A stretch of DNA of 25,273 nt from Chara braunii (Eukaryota > Streptophyta > Charophyceae > Charales > Characeae), in assembly GCA_003427395.1 (NCBI GenBank), contig BFEA01000144.1:2436515-2461787 (forward strand), given 5' to 3'. Position 1 is the first letter of the stretch. Every line of letters starts with the position of its first letter. Positions 10,131 to 19,222 of the stretch are shown piece by piece. Under the pieces are notes generated by a model. The model had not been told where the DNA came from. It searched no databases and saw only the letters and a list, made by a program, of their open reading frames with translations. A program made the translations under genes and the position numbers.

Positions 10131-10287
10131 GGGGGGTAACCCTCTTTCTTGTAAAAGCCCGGAGGAAAAAAGCAAACGGGATGAATGACAATGGATGAGC
10201 CAACTCGAAATCATCTGACATTAATCTAAGGGCTAGCCTTTTCCAAGTAACGTCATCTGAGGCGATACCGGGGCTCACATGTCTGGG

Positions 10288-10351
10288 AAACCTTTGTGAC
10301 AACAGCAAGTAACGTAATCTTGCGTCTCATGCGGAAACCTTTGTGACAACA
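10288..10351 (+). repeat. 20 bp direct repeat pair
   Basis: GGAAACCTTTGTGACAACAG occurs at about 10287-10306 and again at about 10332-10351, with 25 bp between. It begins the block that also holds the two short-repeat-2 copies downstream. Confidence 0.7.
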
Positions 10352-10413
10352 GTTTTGAAAGGAGGTGCAGAGAGATACAAAGGCAACAGCAGTTTTCCAA
10401 GGTCTACACATGT

Positions 10414-10569
10414 CTGCTTAGTTAATCCCCTGCTCTGCAGGGCAATCAATGCTGGCAGGCAACAGCAGTTCTCCACTCCCATAAAAGGCTGCACTTCATG
10501 CACATTTGGCTTTTACACAAGCCTGCTCAGTTAATCCCCTGATTCTGCAGGGCAATCAATGCTGGCAGG
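10414..10569 (+). repeat. Short repeat 2, two tandem copies
   Basis: CTGCTTAGTTAATCCCCTG ... CAATCAATGCTGGCAGG is at 10414-10459 and recurs at 10523-10569. The period is about 109 bp and includes a preceding CAACAGCAGTT segment. The third known copy is in the 3' flank of LINE copy 1. There is no coding potential. Confidence 0.75.
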
Positions 10570-10631
10570 TCCCACAGCCACTCACAGTCACCGGTTTCAG
10601 ATTTTTCCAAACTATTCTCTTCTCTGTAAAT

Positions 10632-10742
10632 GGGACGCTGGACCCGATTTCCAGCAGGTGACGCTCCCCACCAATAGATGGAGCCTCTCCTTCGGTGCTA
10701 AAAAAAAAATAAGAAAAATAAAAAAAATAAAAAAATAAAAAA
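10632..10742 (+). repeat. A-tailed hairpin repeat, copy 5
   Basis: GGGACGCTGGACCCGATT, TCCAGCAGGTGACG and CTCCCCACCAATAGATGGAGC at 10632-10684, then TTCGGTGCT and a long A-rich tail (10700-10742) with scattered T and G. This is a typical retroposon tail. Confidence 0.8.
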
Positions 10743-11149
10743 TGGAGGTGCACCCCATAGATCATTGTCACTCTGCTGCGCAAATCTGAAGCTAGCCTCT
10801 TCTACAACGACTCTACCCTGTCTATATTCCTAGAAACCAAAGTGGCCATTTCGTCTCTGCACAGCTTGTACTATCTGAAGCTTACTAGGACATAGCAGGC
10901 CCAATCCTCCTTTTTTCTGGGGTGGGGGGGGGCGGGGCATGTTGTCGCTTGATTCCAAGCCGCTTTGCACTGCCAAGGTCTAGTGAAATGTGCTGATATG
11001 GATTCCCCTCTTTCGCAAAAGCAACAGGGGAAGGTGGTCACGTTTTGACACAAGTAGGCTGTAGCGACTCTACATAACCCTGCACACTTGAAGGGAGGAA
11101 GTTATTGCGGACAAAGGTGATGTCAATACTGCTGCGGAGAAGGCGTTGA
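10743..11149. other. No gene recognised; possible LINE remnant
   Basis: Between the hairpin repeat and the reversed LINE endonuclease piece. It may include more reversed LINE sequence, since the reading continues leftward from the endonuclease fragment without a clear border, but I see no motif. A G-rich run (GGGGTGGGGGGGGCGGGG) lies at about 10919-10936. Confidence 0.35.
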
Positions 11150-11384
11150 CTCTGACTCAGAAGACGGAGTCAAAGCAAACCCGAACCATGTAAATGTGGG
11201 CTCAGTGCTCATCAGAGTACAAATATCGGTAAGCATCATGATTCCACCCATAGGCTGCGTCGATCTTGGTCTCTTGCAGACAAACAATCGATACACCCCA
11301 GTTTCTAGCTGCTGTTTTGATCCATGAGCAACCCATCTGGTCCCCAACCTTTGGCATTCCATGCAGGGCAAGGGTGCTGATGAT
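11150..11384 (-). pseudogene. LINE copy 2, endonuclease start in reverse
   Basis: Read on the minus strand from about 11378, the sequence gives A-WNAKGWG, the usual start of an APE-type LINE endonuclease. After a frame change it gives KTAARNWGVSIVCLQETKID (about 11312 down to 11253), whose QETK holds the catalytic Glu of the family. Then W-N-H-D-AYRYLYSDEH and a TGA. Only the first 80 or so residues remain, with no downstream catalytic motifs. The plus-strand neighbour starting at 11386 is the 3' part of a LINE. The head-to-head layout fits a single insertion with 5' inversion. Confidence 0.7.
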
Positions 11385-11385
11385 G

Positions 11386-12154
11386 GATCCACAGGACTGG
11401 AGATGGCCACCCCAGAACCTGCACCGCAGGGTGACTCCGCTTCAGGCGATTACGGCAAAAGGAATGTACAATTCGATGCTGCCTGAAATGGACATACGTG
11501 CGGAACTGAAGGAGAGGTGGGGAAAGTGGAACTGGTTATTGGCAGCTTACTTGGAGAGGTGGACCAGTAGGAGGTGGACGCAACAGGCAGCTATGCTGCC
11601 CTCCCAAACAAGAAGCAGGCGGGGTTATTGTGGCATATACTATACCACCTCGTGGTGCCCACTGCGCAATGGCAAGCTCCCAAGTGTCGCTATAAGAATG
11701 AGGCCTATGCAGGATGTGGCCAGGAAGAGACAATACCACATGTGTTCGTGCATTGCCCGATAGGTCAGGATCTGTGGATTTGGTGGGCACAGGTGATGGC
11801 AGGCGAAACGCCGCTGAAGATCAATGGGATGACACGACGCTCATCTTGCTGGGCACTTTGACGAGGGTTGAAAGAGAGAGCCCGGAGGATATGCAGGCAG
11901 CGGAAACAGTGAGAGCACCAGTGCTATGGATCATCTGGACGCACAGCAACAAGAAGCTGCATCAGCAGACAGCACCATCCTCGGGGTCATACAAGGCACG
12001 AGTTTTGGAGAATATACGGTTGGTCCAAGTGGCCGATCATGCCAGATGCCTGAGAACATCAGGGCCGATGGCGGAGAATTTTTGGAACCGCTGGGGCGCA
12101 TACTCGACACAGGCAACCGGGAACCAGCATACGGGGCGAATGCAGTTGGGGTGA
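11386..12154 (+). pseudogene. LINE copy 2, 3' part (zinc-binding C-terminus)
   Basis: Starts with DPQDWRW, matching DPEEWRW of LINE copy 1, then LKERWGKWN in frame 1. Frame 3 (from about 11574) carries KKQAGLLWHILYH and C-GQEETIPHVFVHCP (to about 11763), the zf-RVT region with H-x4-C. The first Cys of the C-x2-C pair is replaced by Tyr (TAT), so zinc binding would be impaired. Frame 2 carries LILLGTLTRVE, VLWIIWTHSNK and FWNRWGAYS to the TGA at 12152-12154. At least two frameshifts. It is a different subfamily from copy 1: the last 100 residues share layout rather than sequence. RT and most of the endonuclease are missing. Confidence 0.75.
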
Positions 12155-13165
12155 CTCCTGTTTGAACGAAAGTCATCAGCGAAAGACGAAGAGGAAGAGG
12201 AGAGTGAGGGGAGTGAGGGGAGTGAGGGGAGTGAGGGAGCAGCAGAGGAGGGATAGATAGGGGAATAGTGTGAATATTAGTGTACATTAGTAAAGCTGTG
12301 GTCTTGTAGAGGATTAGAAATAGGAAGTAGTGCATTTTAGGAAGGGAGCGAGGGTAGGGGGAGGAATAGGGGACACGGGAGCATTAGGTAGGAAGGGAGG
12401 CGGGGGGCCAGAAGGGATCAGGGATGTAAACCCATTAAAATGCTGGGGTTAAAGAAATCAGCAGGGATCAAAACGGAAAGGGAAGGAGATAGGAAAAGGG
12501 ATGAAGGGAGGACAGGGAAGGACCGTAGAGGAAAGGGAAGAACCGAGCGACATAGGAGCAGAATGAGCAGGTAAACAAGGGGTTGAGGTACAGAGGAACA
12601 ATAGGATACAGCGAAAGTATAACGTTGGGTTTGGGGATGACAAAACGAGGAATAGGGTAACCTATTGTGTGTGAATAGAAATAGAGAAGCGATAAGGGTG
12701 AAATACATGGCGGCCGGTGGGCCTGTTTGGGGTTCCCTGCTCCACATCCGCCCTTCTTGGGGACCCCCTTCTGTGCGTCTGGGTACTGCCGGTAAGTTTC
12801 CCGTCCAGAATGGAGGCCCCAGAAGAAAGGCCGGTATTAGGGAGGAATGAGCCCCCCTAGCAACACCCCCTGAGTGGGTGACTTGAACCCCCATGCAAGG
12901 GCTGTTGATCTGCATCTTTTTTGGCCTGCGGGCCTCAAAAACATATCTTGTACTCTGCTTGCCGGTGATAAGCAACCGGACTGATGCCCCCCAGAATAGA
13001 AGGGGCTTGTGTGAAAGAAAAAAAAAAGTATCAACTTAATATTCAATATTCACAACAACAACTTCTTTTTTGAAGTTTTTTCCTTTGTCCTTTTCTTTAA
13101 GCCCAGGCCTATCAATTACTGAGGATGATATGAGCTTCCCCCAATAGCTTCTCAGTTGTGGGCTG
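12155..13165. other. No gene; G/A-rich tail with a 9 bp tandem repeat
   Basis: Purine-rich sequence after LINE copy 2. GAGTGAGGG is repeated four times at 12202-12237. From 12690 to 13010 the composition is GC-richer. It contains, on the minus strand, GGGTTCAAGTCACCC (about 12870-12884), which resembles a tRNA B box, but I found no convincing A box. An A-run is at 13017-13027. Confidence 0.5.
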
Positions 13166-13196
13166 CTCAGGTCTATTGGTGGGGAGTGCCACCTCC
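13166..13196 (-). repeat. A-tailed hairpin repeat, small reversed piece (copy 6)
   Basis: CTATTGGTGGGGAG with flanks is the reverse complement of the family core CTCCCCACCAATAG. The GCTGG/CCAGC head is missing. It is only about 30 bp, hence lower confidence. Confidence 0.45.
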
Positions 13197-13389
13197 AAAT
13201 TCACAATAGGTGATTTTGTTTGGGTCCAGTCCAAATAGTTTATACCAGAAGAAGGGATTTCTCAGAAAGTACTACCGGCATACCGAAGGTCATGGGAGAT
13301 TATGATTGTGATAAGTGATGCAGATGGTCTATCTTACGTTGTAGATATCCACCACATCTACATACCTACCCTTTATTTCTTACCACCTT

Positions 13390-13734
13390 GTGTCACGAGC
13401 GATGTGTTTCCCTCACGCAGATCAGATACCCCCTGACATGGATGGAAGATATGATATTGACCGTATCATAAACGAAGGTGTCTATAAGAGTTATATGAGG
13501 GGAAAACCGCAACAGTGGTACAAGGTCCGGTTGCAGTACCAGGGAGAAGAAAATGATAGGTGTTGTACATACTATACGAGGAGTGAACTGAAAGAGACTG
13601 CTCCTAACATTGTGTTTTACTATGACAGAGCGAGGAGGGGAGTCCATACAGCAGATAGCTGGAAAAGTTGGTACCTTTCTTGGAGGACCTCGAATGAGGC
13701 CGGCGGGAGTGAAAAGATTTTACGCTGCAGTTAA
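13390..13734 (+). pseudogene. Chromodomain-like retroelement fragment
   Basis: The frame codes for 114 residues. A chromodomain-like run spans residues 20-75: GRYDIDRIINEGV, a basic RGKPQQWYKVRL segment in the place of the usual K-x2-YLVKW strand, an acidic EEN, and IVFYYDRAR in the place of the closing helix. In chromoviral Ty3/gypsy elements this module follows the integrase, and the preceding HADQIP may be the remains of the linker. No integrase is visible upstream, and the usual Trp of the second strand is altered. The assignment is tentative; an unrelated protein is possible. Confidence 0.35.
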
Positions 13735-14149
13735 TGTCAAGAGTCCCAGTCCTAGAGTCCCTGTGGTCCAGTGCCACGGAAGTAACCTTCTCGGCAGGCC
13801 CCACGGATGGAGTGCCACTTTGTAGGAGTGTAGGTCGATAGGACCCGGAAGGTCAAAGCGCCGCAGGGTTGCTAGAAGTCTGGTTGTGGTACCCCACAAG
13901 AAAAGTTACGAGTCCCCAAGTCCAACCAATCCCCCCCGGAGTGTGACAAGCATAGCGGTATCGGATGAAGGAAGAAAAATTATTCCAGGACCCTTGGGTC
14001 AGCATTTGCTCCAAGGTTTATCCTCGACGGATGCCTTCACGAACACCGCCAACCTCAAAACTATGGCTACTGCGCGATCCTTCTAAGACAGCTCGTTCGA
14101 ACCAGGATCTCAAGCATTTATTGAAGGCATTCAAGGTCAGGGCATGGAG
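13735..14149. other. No gene recognised
   Basis: A second frame (13610-13825) overlaps the chromodomain-like ORF and reads KVGTFLGGP-x-RPAGVKRFYAAVN, which looks protein-like but matches nothing I know. From 13830 to 14149 no clear element is seen, although the right edge may already belong to LINE copy 3. Confidence 0.35.
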
Positions 14150-14600
14150 TCCTGGAACCCGATCCAGGAGATGTTTTCACATCAAATTTATTTAAAATCG
14201 GAAGGAGAGCGGTCATTTGGGCAATATGGACACGAAGGTGTACTTATGAAATGGAAGGCGTTCGTCTAGATGGTCCTGAATTCACAGAAACCATTAAGTA
14301 ACAGATCCAATCGGAGATTATTACCAGATGGGAGACCCTAAAGAAAAAACTACAATTTCTTTCATTAGAAAAGGAAATTCTGCAACATGTTAAAACATTC
14401 AATGAGAGCTGGCTTGGAGGGCACCAGGAGAGAGGTTGGGGCAGGTGAAATGGGAAGGAACACAAGGGAATGTTCAGGATGAGATTCCAAGAAATTACGG
14501 CTTGCTCTTCAATGATTGGAGCAACATTGATCCCACTATACCCTTAAGGCCTCTGACGGATTTCCCTGGCTTGGTTCCCAGGTCATGGTATGCGCTTGAA
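14150..14600 (+). pseudogene. LINE copy 3, C-terminal fragment
   Basis: Segment by segment it matches the C-terminus of LINE copy 1: GRRAVIWAIWTRRC against GKRAVLWALWWQRC, a QIQSEIITRWETLKKKL helix against QIQMEITQKWQTLKSQL, ESWLGG against ECLGG, VKWEG against VKWSG, and LLFNDWSNIDP against LLFKDWLNIDP. A TAA lies in the helix (near 14299) and there is a frame change near 14440. Everything upstream, including RT and the zinc-binding domain, is absent. It is closer to copy 1 than to copy 2. Confidence 0.85.
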
Positions 14601-14919
14601 CGACCTTCAGGACAAGTAGCGTTTTTAGCCTTTGAAGAGCTTGCTCAGATTTTCAGATTCTCAGTCAAATGAGTAGGTTTAAGTGCTAGGTGGTCATGTA
14701 TATCTGGCGCCTGATCCCAGTATACCCTTAAGGTCTCTGTCCGATTTTCCTGCTCCTTTCTCCCCATCAGGGTTGTGCTTGGTTCCCAGGTCATGGTATG
14801 CGCTTGAATGACCTTCAAGATAAGCAGCGTTTTTTGCCTTTGAAGAGCTTGCTCAGATTTTCAGATTCTCAGTCAAATGAGTAGGTTTAAGTGCTAGGTG
14901 GTCATGTATATCTGGCGCC
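14528..14919 (+). repeat. Tandem duplication of the LINE copy 3 tail
   Basis: Unit 1 (14528-14711, 184 bp) and unit 2 (14712-14919, 208 bp) share TGATCCCA-x-TATACCCTTAAGG, then TTGGTTCCCAGGTCATGG, a TTTGCCTTTGAAGAGC-like block, AGTCAAATGAGTAGG and the closing ATATCTGGCGCC. Unit 2 keeps about 24 bp (CTCCTTTCTCCCC ...) that unit 1 lacks; that part matches the DPFPPQP end of LINE copy 1. Unit 2 is thus the more complete form. Confidence 0.9.
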
Positions 14920-14988
14920 CTGGTCAGGGTGAAGAGGCACAAGATTCAGGACTTTACCACTTTTATGCTCAGTATCCACAGATCAGAA

Positions 14989-15024
14989 GGGACGCTGGGC
15001 CCGGTTCCCAGCATGAGTTGTACC
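14989..15024 (+). repeat. A-tailed hairpin repeat, short copy 7a
   Basis: GGGACGCTGGGCCCGG then TTCCCAGC. The stem here is GCTGGG/CCCAGC, changed on both sides relative to GCTGGA/TCCAGC. It breaks off at a T-run that belongs to the next, reversed copy. Confidence 0.65.
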
Positions 15025-15114
15025 CTTTTTTTTTTTTTTTTTTTTTTGAAATCCGGGAGACTCCATCTATTGGTGGGGAGCAACACCTGCTGGAAAATGG
15101 GTCCAGCGTCCCTC
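15025..15114 (-). repeat. A-tailed hairpin repeat, reversed copy 7b
   Basis: On the minus strand: GGGACGCTGGACCC, TTTTCCAGCAGG, GCTCCCCACCAATAGATGG, then an A-tail (the T-run at 15025-15047 on the plus strand). With 7a it forms an inverted pair around the tail. Confidence 0.8.
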
Positions 15115-15168
15115 ACACTTTGAGAAAACAACAGACAAATTTACCAGTAACCTTTCATTGCTATTTAA

Positions 15169-15282
15169 TGGGTTGCTGGACCCGTTTTCCAGCAGAGGTG
15201 CAGCTCCCCACCAATAGAATGGAGCCCCTAGCAAGTCAGGTTGGAGTGCATGCTCTTATCATCACTCCTATCTGACATCATG

Positions 15283-15313
<31 letters not shown>
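15169..15313 (+). repeat. A-tailed hairpin repeat, long copy 8
   Basis: One of three copies with the full 3' part: head hairpin GCTGGACCCGTTTTCCAGC, second stem around CCCCACCAATAGAATGGAGC, then GTTGGAGTGCATG ... ATCACTCCTATCTGAC, forming a third stem, and 27 A residues (15287-15313). Confidence 0.85.
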
Positions 15314-15314
<1 letters not shown>

Positions 15315-15317
<3 letters not shown>

Positions 15318-15839
15318 ATTTTGAGACCGTTGTCCACGAAACATAGAGCCATTTTGAAGGTCTTCACCAAGCTGATCACAACTTTCACACATCTCTTGAT
15401 ACAATTCCAAAAAGGTATCGCCTTCTCTTGAAGGTTTCTCAAGGTTTATCACCACTGTATTTCCCCTCCCCTGGGTTTTCGTATAATGAGGTTGAGCTAG
15501 TTGAGTGGTTGCATCAATATCACTTGTTTCCAACCAAAGACCTTCACCACCTCGCTGCCAGCTCTCCCATAGATAAGTCATTATGCAAAGATCTCGAATG
15601 GATTCAGTATACTCCCAACTTTTCTGGATCTTCATGAAGGAAGGAATGCACTCTCGCAGCCAGGTCATCTTCTCCGGAGTCATTGGGGAAGCCTGTTCCT
15701 CATGAACACCTAACCGTACAACTTTATTATGATAGGCTCGCCGATACATTTGAACTTTGGTTGATCGACATGGGTTATTGGTACCTTCTCGTCCTAGAAG
15801 TTCAAAGCATCGATTCAGGTTACTTAAATTCCCCATCAT
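15315..15839 (-). CDS. Unrecognised ORF next to gag-like debris
   Basis: On the minus strand about 175 codons are open, from an ATG ending at 15839; the frame runs on into the A-tail of hairpin copy 8, which is not part of the gene. The protein is hydrophilic with mixed composition (LRECIPSFMKIQKSWEY, WESWQRGGEGLWLE, EMCESCDQLGEDL) and no domain I know. It lies directly after the CCHC-knuckle fragment on the same strand, in another frame, so it may be the continuation of a broken retroelement gag. It could also be chance. Confidence 0.25.
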
Positions 15840-16488
15840 CCATCATAACCTCCGACCGAACAAGTTGTCTTGAGATCAAAGATCTCCTATTCCATGTTGT
15901 CCAGCAGTTTTGGGCGTAATGTCTGATCTTCCGGCACAAATAACAAGAGACGACGCTCGGTTGGTTTCCTCCACCACTAGGTACCCCATTCCCATAGCCC
16001 TGTATATGTGGAACTCCTGGGTTTTGCATCCTTCCTACCACTCTGTCCTCNTCCTCGATTGTCTACTCCTTCTTCCCTTCCTATCCCTCACGGCACAACC
16101 GACACTATGAAGTCTCCCCCAAAACCTCCCAAACACACTAACCAGCTCCTCAGTACTATCGCCACTGAACTCTAGCGCCACAAAGATCAGCGGAATAACC
16201 TTATCGTAGAGTAGGTTTTCCAAATCCTGCCACAATCTATAAAACTTAGTGTCCCTAAGATTACGGTCGGTCATCCCCCTAATTTCTTCTACAGGTAATA
16301 CGGATGTGCACTTCAAAAATCCACTCCCCACCGCTATTTTTCCTCACAAACTCGCGAATGGTCGAGGCCCCAAACACACTAATCAACACCAAAAGGCCAC
16401 GAACGTCCACCCTCTTTACGTAAGCAGATCCCCAATTCACCATATCCGCCCTGCTCTCATTGTGCATACACACGAGAGATGGAGTCAA
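15820..16488 (-). pseudogene. Gag-like fragment with CCHC zinc knuckle
   Basis: Three overlapping minus-strand frames follow one another: 16488-16279, 16331-16035 and 16041-15820. Each is in a different frame, as in a gene with indels. The last contains CYLCRKIRHYAQNC (15945-15904), a perfect C-x2-C-x4-H-x4-C knuckle, after a Gly/Pro/Asn-rich stretch. Such knuckles bind nucleic acid in retroelement gag proteins. The middle piece has DKVIPLIFVALEFSGDSTEEL, which could be capsid-like, but I cannot assign it. One N lies at 16051. Confidence 0.45.
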
Positions 16489-17010
16489 TCACACTCACCC
16501 TCCTTGTGAAGTTAAGCTCACGCTCCAAGTCCTTCAGCCATGAAACCAGGCAAAGCCTGCACCGTAGCCACCACGACATGTCNACCACGGCCAGCTACCA
16601 TGTTTACATAGAATAGAGATAAAAAAATGAGGAGTGAATACGAGAAACACACCACCTCACACCAAACTCTAATGCACGTGTATCCCGATTTTCTTCCTCG
16701 TTAGACAAACCAAATACATCCAAAGTACTCATGTGCCCCTACGCATTTCACCGATGGCGTACTCAACGGACTCATAAGGGGGCAATTTTCTCTACTCCTC
16801 CGCTCATATTGGAATCCAACCTCTAACTCAACACTTTTTTAAAGACCATCTTCATAAGAACCACTTGGAAGAGACGCAACTTGTAAGGCTTTATGAACAC
16901 TCTGCCCCAGAAGTCGCTCCAGCCACCACAACCTGCAATCGTTTTGGCTTCATTACTACTCGAATTTCATCCTCATTTCATTTCAGCCATCTGATGCATG
17001 AAGGGTGGTG
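16489..17010. other. No gene recognised
   Basis: No open frame of note and no repeat seen. It contains an N at 16583. Confidence 0.4.
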
Positions 17011-17070
17011 AACTTTGGGTTGGTGAGGAGGTGCTGGGGCAACTTTGGGTTGGCGAGGAGGTGCTGGGGC
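17011..17070 (+). repeat. 30 bp tandem repeat, two units
   Basis: AACTTTGGGTTGGTGAGGAG followed by GTGCTGGGGC is repeated once at 17041 with a single change (GTGAGG to GCGAGG). The second unit runs directly into the 138 bp segment duplicated at 17552. Confidence 0.9.
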
Positions 17071-17198
17071 CCTGGGCCACGGCAAATTGTTCTATGGAAA
17101 TCTTTCAGTCCGCATCGATCTACCATATTGTTTCCTTGTCGATTATTGGACTTGAAGTCATCTACGGACTCGGGGTCATCGGGGCTTCCGGACATCAT
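17061..17198 (-). repeat. 138 bp direct repeat, first copy
   Basis: Matches 17552-17690 at roughly 85 % by eye. The minus-strand frame keeps SPDDPES-x-DD and SNNRQGN-x-MVD with mostly conservative changes between the copies, so this could once have been an exon. No known domain. Confidence 0.75.
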
Positions 17199-17551
17199 CA
17201 AGGGGCGTAGGGCAGATGCTCTCATTGGTAGGGTTTTTTGGCAGCATTTTCAGTATACTAGTCTGCGGTTCAGGATTGGGATCTCACCTGGGTTCCTGGA
17301 TGGGGCCCAGGAATTGGGCCATCTCTGATGGGACTGTCCCTGAATGAGTACTCTTTGCTATATAAGGATAGTAGCCAAGAGTATTCATCATGCTTTGTTT
17401 CTCCATTTCGCCGCCTGCTGCACACATTGAGTTAAGTGGCACGTTCCTGCACAGTGGGCGACAAGCTGTGAGTATTTGGCTCAGAGATTATTCCCCTTTT
17501 CGCGCGACGAAACGTTGTTCTCAAGGCTCCCACCCACCCCATATTTCCTCG
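17199..17551. other. Spacer between direct repeats, nothing recognised
   Basis: Contains a TATATAAGG sequence near 17360-17368 that resembles a TATA box, but no gene follows it. Confidence 0.35.
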
Positions 17552-17690
17552 GTGCTGGGGCCCTGGGACCAGGGCAAATTGTTCTATGGAAATCTCTGAG
17601 TCAGCATTGATCTACCATCTTGTTTCCTTGTCGATTATTGGATTTGCAATCATCGTCGGATTCGGGGTCATCAGGACTTCTGAACATCAG
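17552..17690 (-). repeat. 138 bp direct repeat, second copy
   Basis: Second copy of 17061-17198, at an offset of about 491 bp. In the minus frame one stop (TGA region near 17600) interrupts the motif that stays open in the first copy. Sequence between 17691 and 17869 is unrelated to the first copy. Confidence 0.75.
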
Positions 17691-17873
17691 CGCGCTCCAC
17701 AGGATTAAGAGCTGCGCCATGAGTGCTGAGCAGGCCAGGATCTCACTGAGCGCCCTGAAAATCAAACTTGAACTGGTAGGATATCCGAAGGAATTTGTCA
17801 GTAAGGTTTTCTGGAAATTCGTACGGCAAGTAAGGCCAGGCTGGAGTGAACTGGGTGTCTGAACTGGCCAACA

Positions 17874-18194
17874 AACAGCAGTTTCGTCAAAACGGACTTT
17901 TTTATTTTTTGTATGAAATTGAAAGTCCAAACTGCAGCCAAAATTTGATGAAATTTTGGGTTCCCCCTCGATGTATGGACTCAGCCTGGGTCCAGAGACA
18001 TCCAGGGGGGTACGGCGTTTTCAGAACGCCGTACCCCCCTGGATGTATCTGGACTCCAGCTGAGTCCAGAAACATCGAGGGGGTAGGGCGTTTTCAGAAT
18101 GCCCTACCCAAAATTTCATCAAATTTTGGCTGCAGTTTGGATTTTCAATTTCGTACAAAAAATAAGAAATGTCCGTTTTGACGAAATCGCTGTT
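17874..18194. mobile_element. Fold-back MITE, 321 bp, nested hairpins
   Basis: The ends are AACAGC(A/G)...TTTCGTCAAAACGGAC in inverted orientation; the inverted arms extend about 75 bp on each side and continue inward, so almost the whole element folds on itself. The centre is a perfect 22 bp stem, 17998-18019 with 18025-18046, around the loop TTCAG. A second hairpin, GGGTAGGGC ... GCCCTACCC, with the same TTCAG loop, sits only in the right arm (about 18080-18109). Target duplication AACA is at 17870-17873 and 18195-18198. No coding capacity; a DNA-transposon MITE. A solo arm lies at 3299-3350. Confidence 0.88.
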
Positions 18195-18198
18195 AACA

Positions 18199-19222
18199 GG
18201 TAAGTCTCCAACCTGAAGTGGGAAATAGAAGGAGGTTCTAGAATGAAAAAAAATGGAGCTGAATCGGACTGAGTCGCTGACCCGAAAGGGAGTAGCAAAA
18301 GGGATACGGGAAGAAAACGTGTACCGGGGTGCAGGGACTGGGAATGCGGGAATTTGGGAAAGGAACGCGAGCGAATGGTGGCACATAGGAACTGCTGGGT
18401 CCTTCTATACATGGAAACCTTGCTACGAGCTAATCCTCGCGCCTATCAGAGTCCTCCTGATTAGCTAGTATCCGGTGCTAGCAGAAACATGTAGAGGAGA
18501 AAGCCGGAGGGTGGCTATGTCGACAATGGTATCTTAAACCCCTATCTGATTGGCTGTTTTTCCATTGATGTTGGCGTCATGAGTACGTATGCCTGTGCGG
18601 CAAGTACCAAGGGCGTGAGTGCCCGTCGGTTCATGTGCGTCGAATACTATGCATGTATGCCAAGTCTGCATTGGTGCGTGGATGGTCTGCCTACAGAGCG
18701 GACAGTGTCCATTTCGAACTTGTCATACTGTTGAGTTATTTCCCCCCTTCCCCTTGCATGTACCAAGGTCAGGTTCTGTCAGAGATCTATATCTTGCGTG
18801 CAAGCCAGCAACGTTTGCATGGAAGGGGAGAATTAATTGAGAGCCGTATTTTAAACAAGCAGTACTTCCGAGGCACTTTTCCTGGGAGCTGAAAAAGCAA
18901 TGTGCACCAAAAAGACACAAATCGGCATGGGGCTCCTTTTGGCTGGTGCCACTAGCCATTTGGTTCCGGCAGCATGCAAGCGGCAACTTTCAAATATTGG
19001 CTGGGAAACATACTGCTGGTCTAATCTCAAGCCACGCCTGGAAAACAGTAGAAGCTTGTACCCATTCTCAGACAAAGAGAAGGAAGAGAAAGTTACATAA
19101 TGGGCCTGGCCAGACCACTCTCGAAACGGCGTTTTTCAAGAGGTTGTGCATCACCACACAGCCTCTCGAAATTGAACCAAAAAAATAAAGTAAAGAGGTG
19201 TCAGATTCAACAATGTATCTCA
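18199..19222. other. No gene recognised
   Basis: Several short open frames on both strands with no domain and no mutual support. An A8 run is at about 18247. I see no repeat shared with the rest of the window. Confidence 0.4.

Noticed and set aside
11266-11385. Plus-strand start of the 11266-11763 ORF as protein
   Set aside because: The first 40 codons are antisense to the LINE endonuclease fragment; only the part from 11386 is LINE sense sequence.
12866-12890. B-box-like GGGTTCAAGTCACCC on the minus strand
   Set aside because: No A box at the right distance and only one copy in the window, so a SINE or tRNA call is not supported.
17355-17375. TATA-box-like TATATAAGG
   Set aside because: No gene or transcript signal follows, and the window is full of TA-rich motifs.
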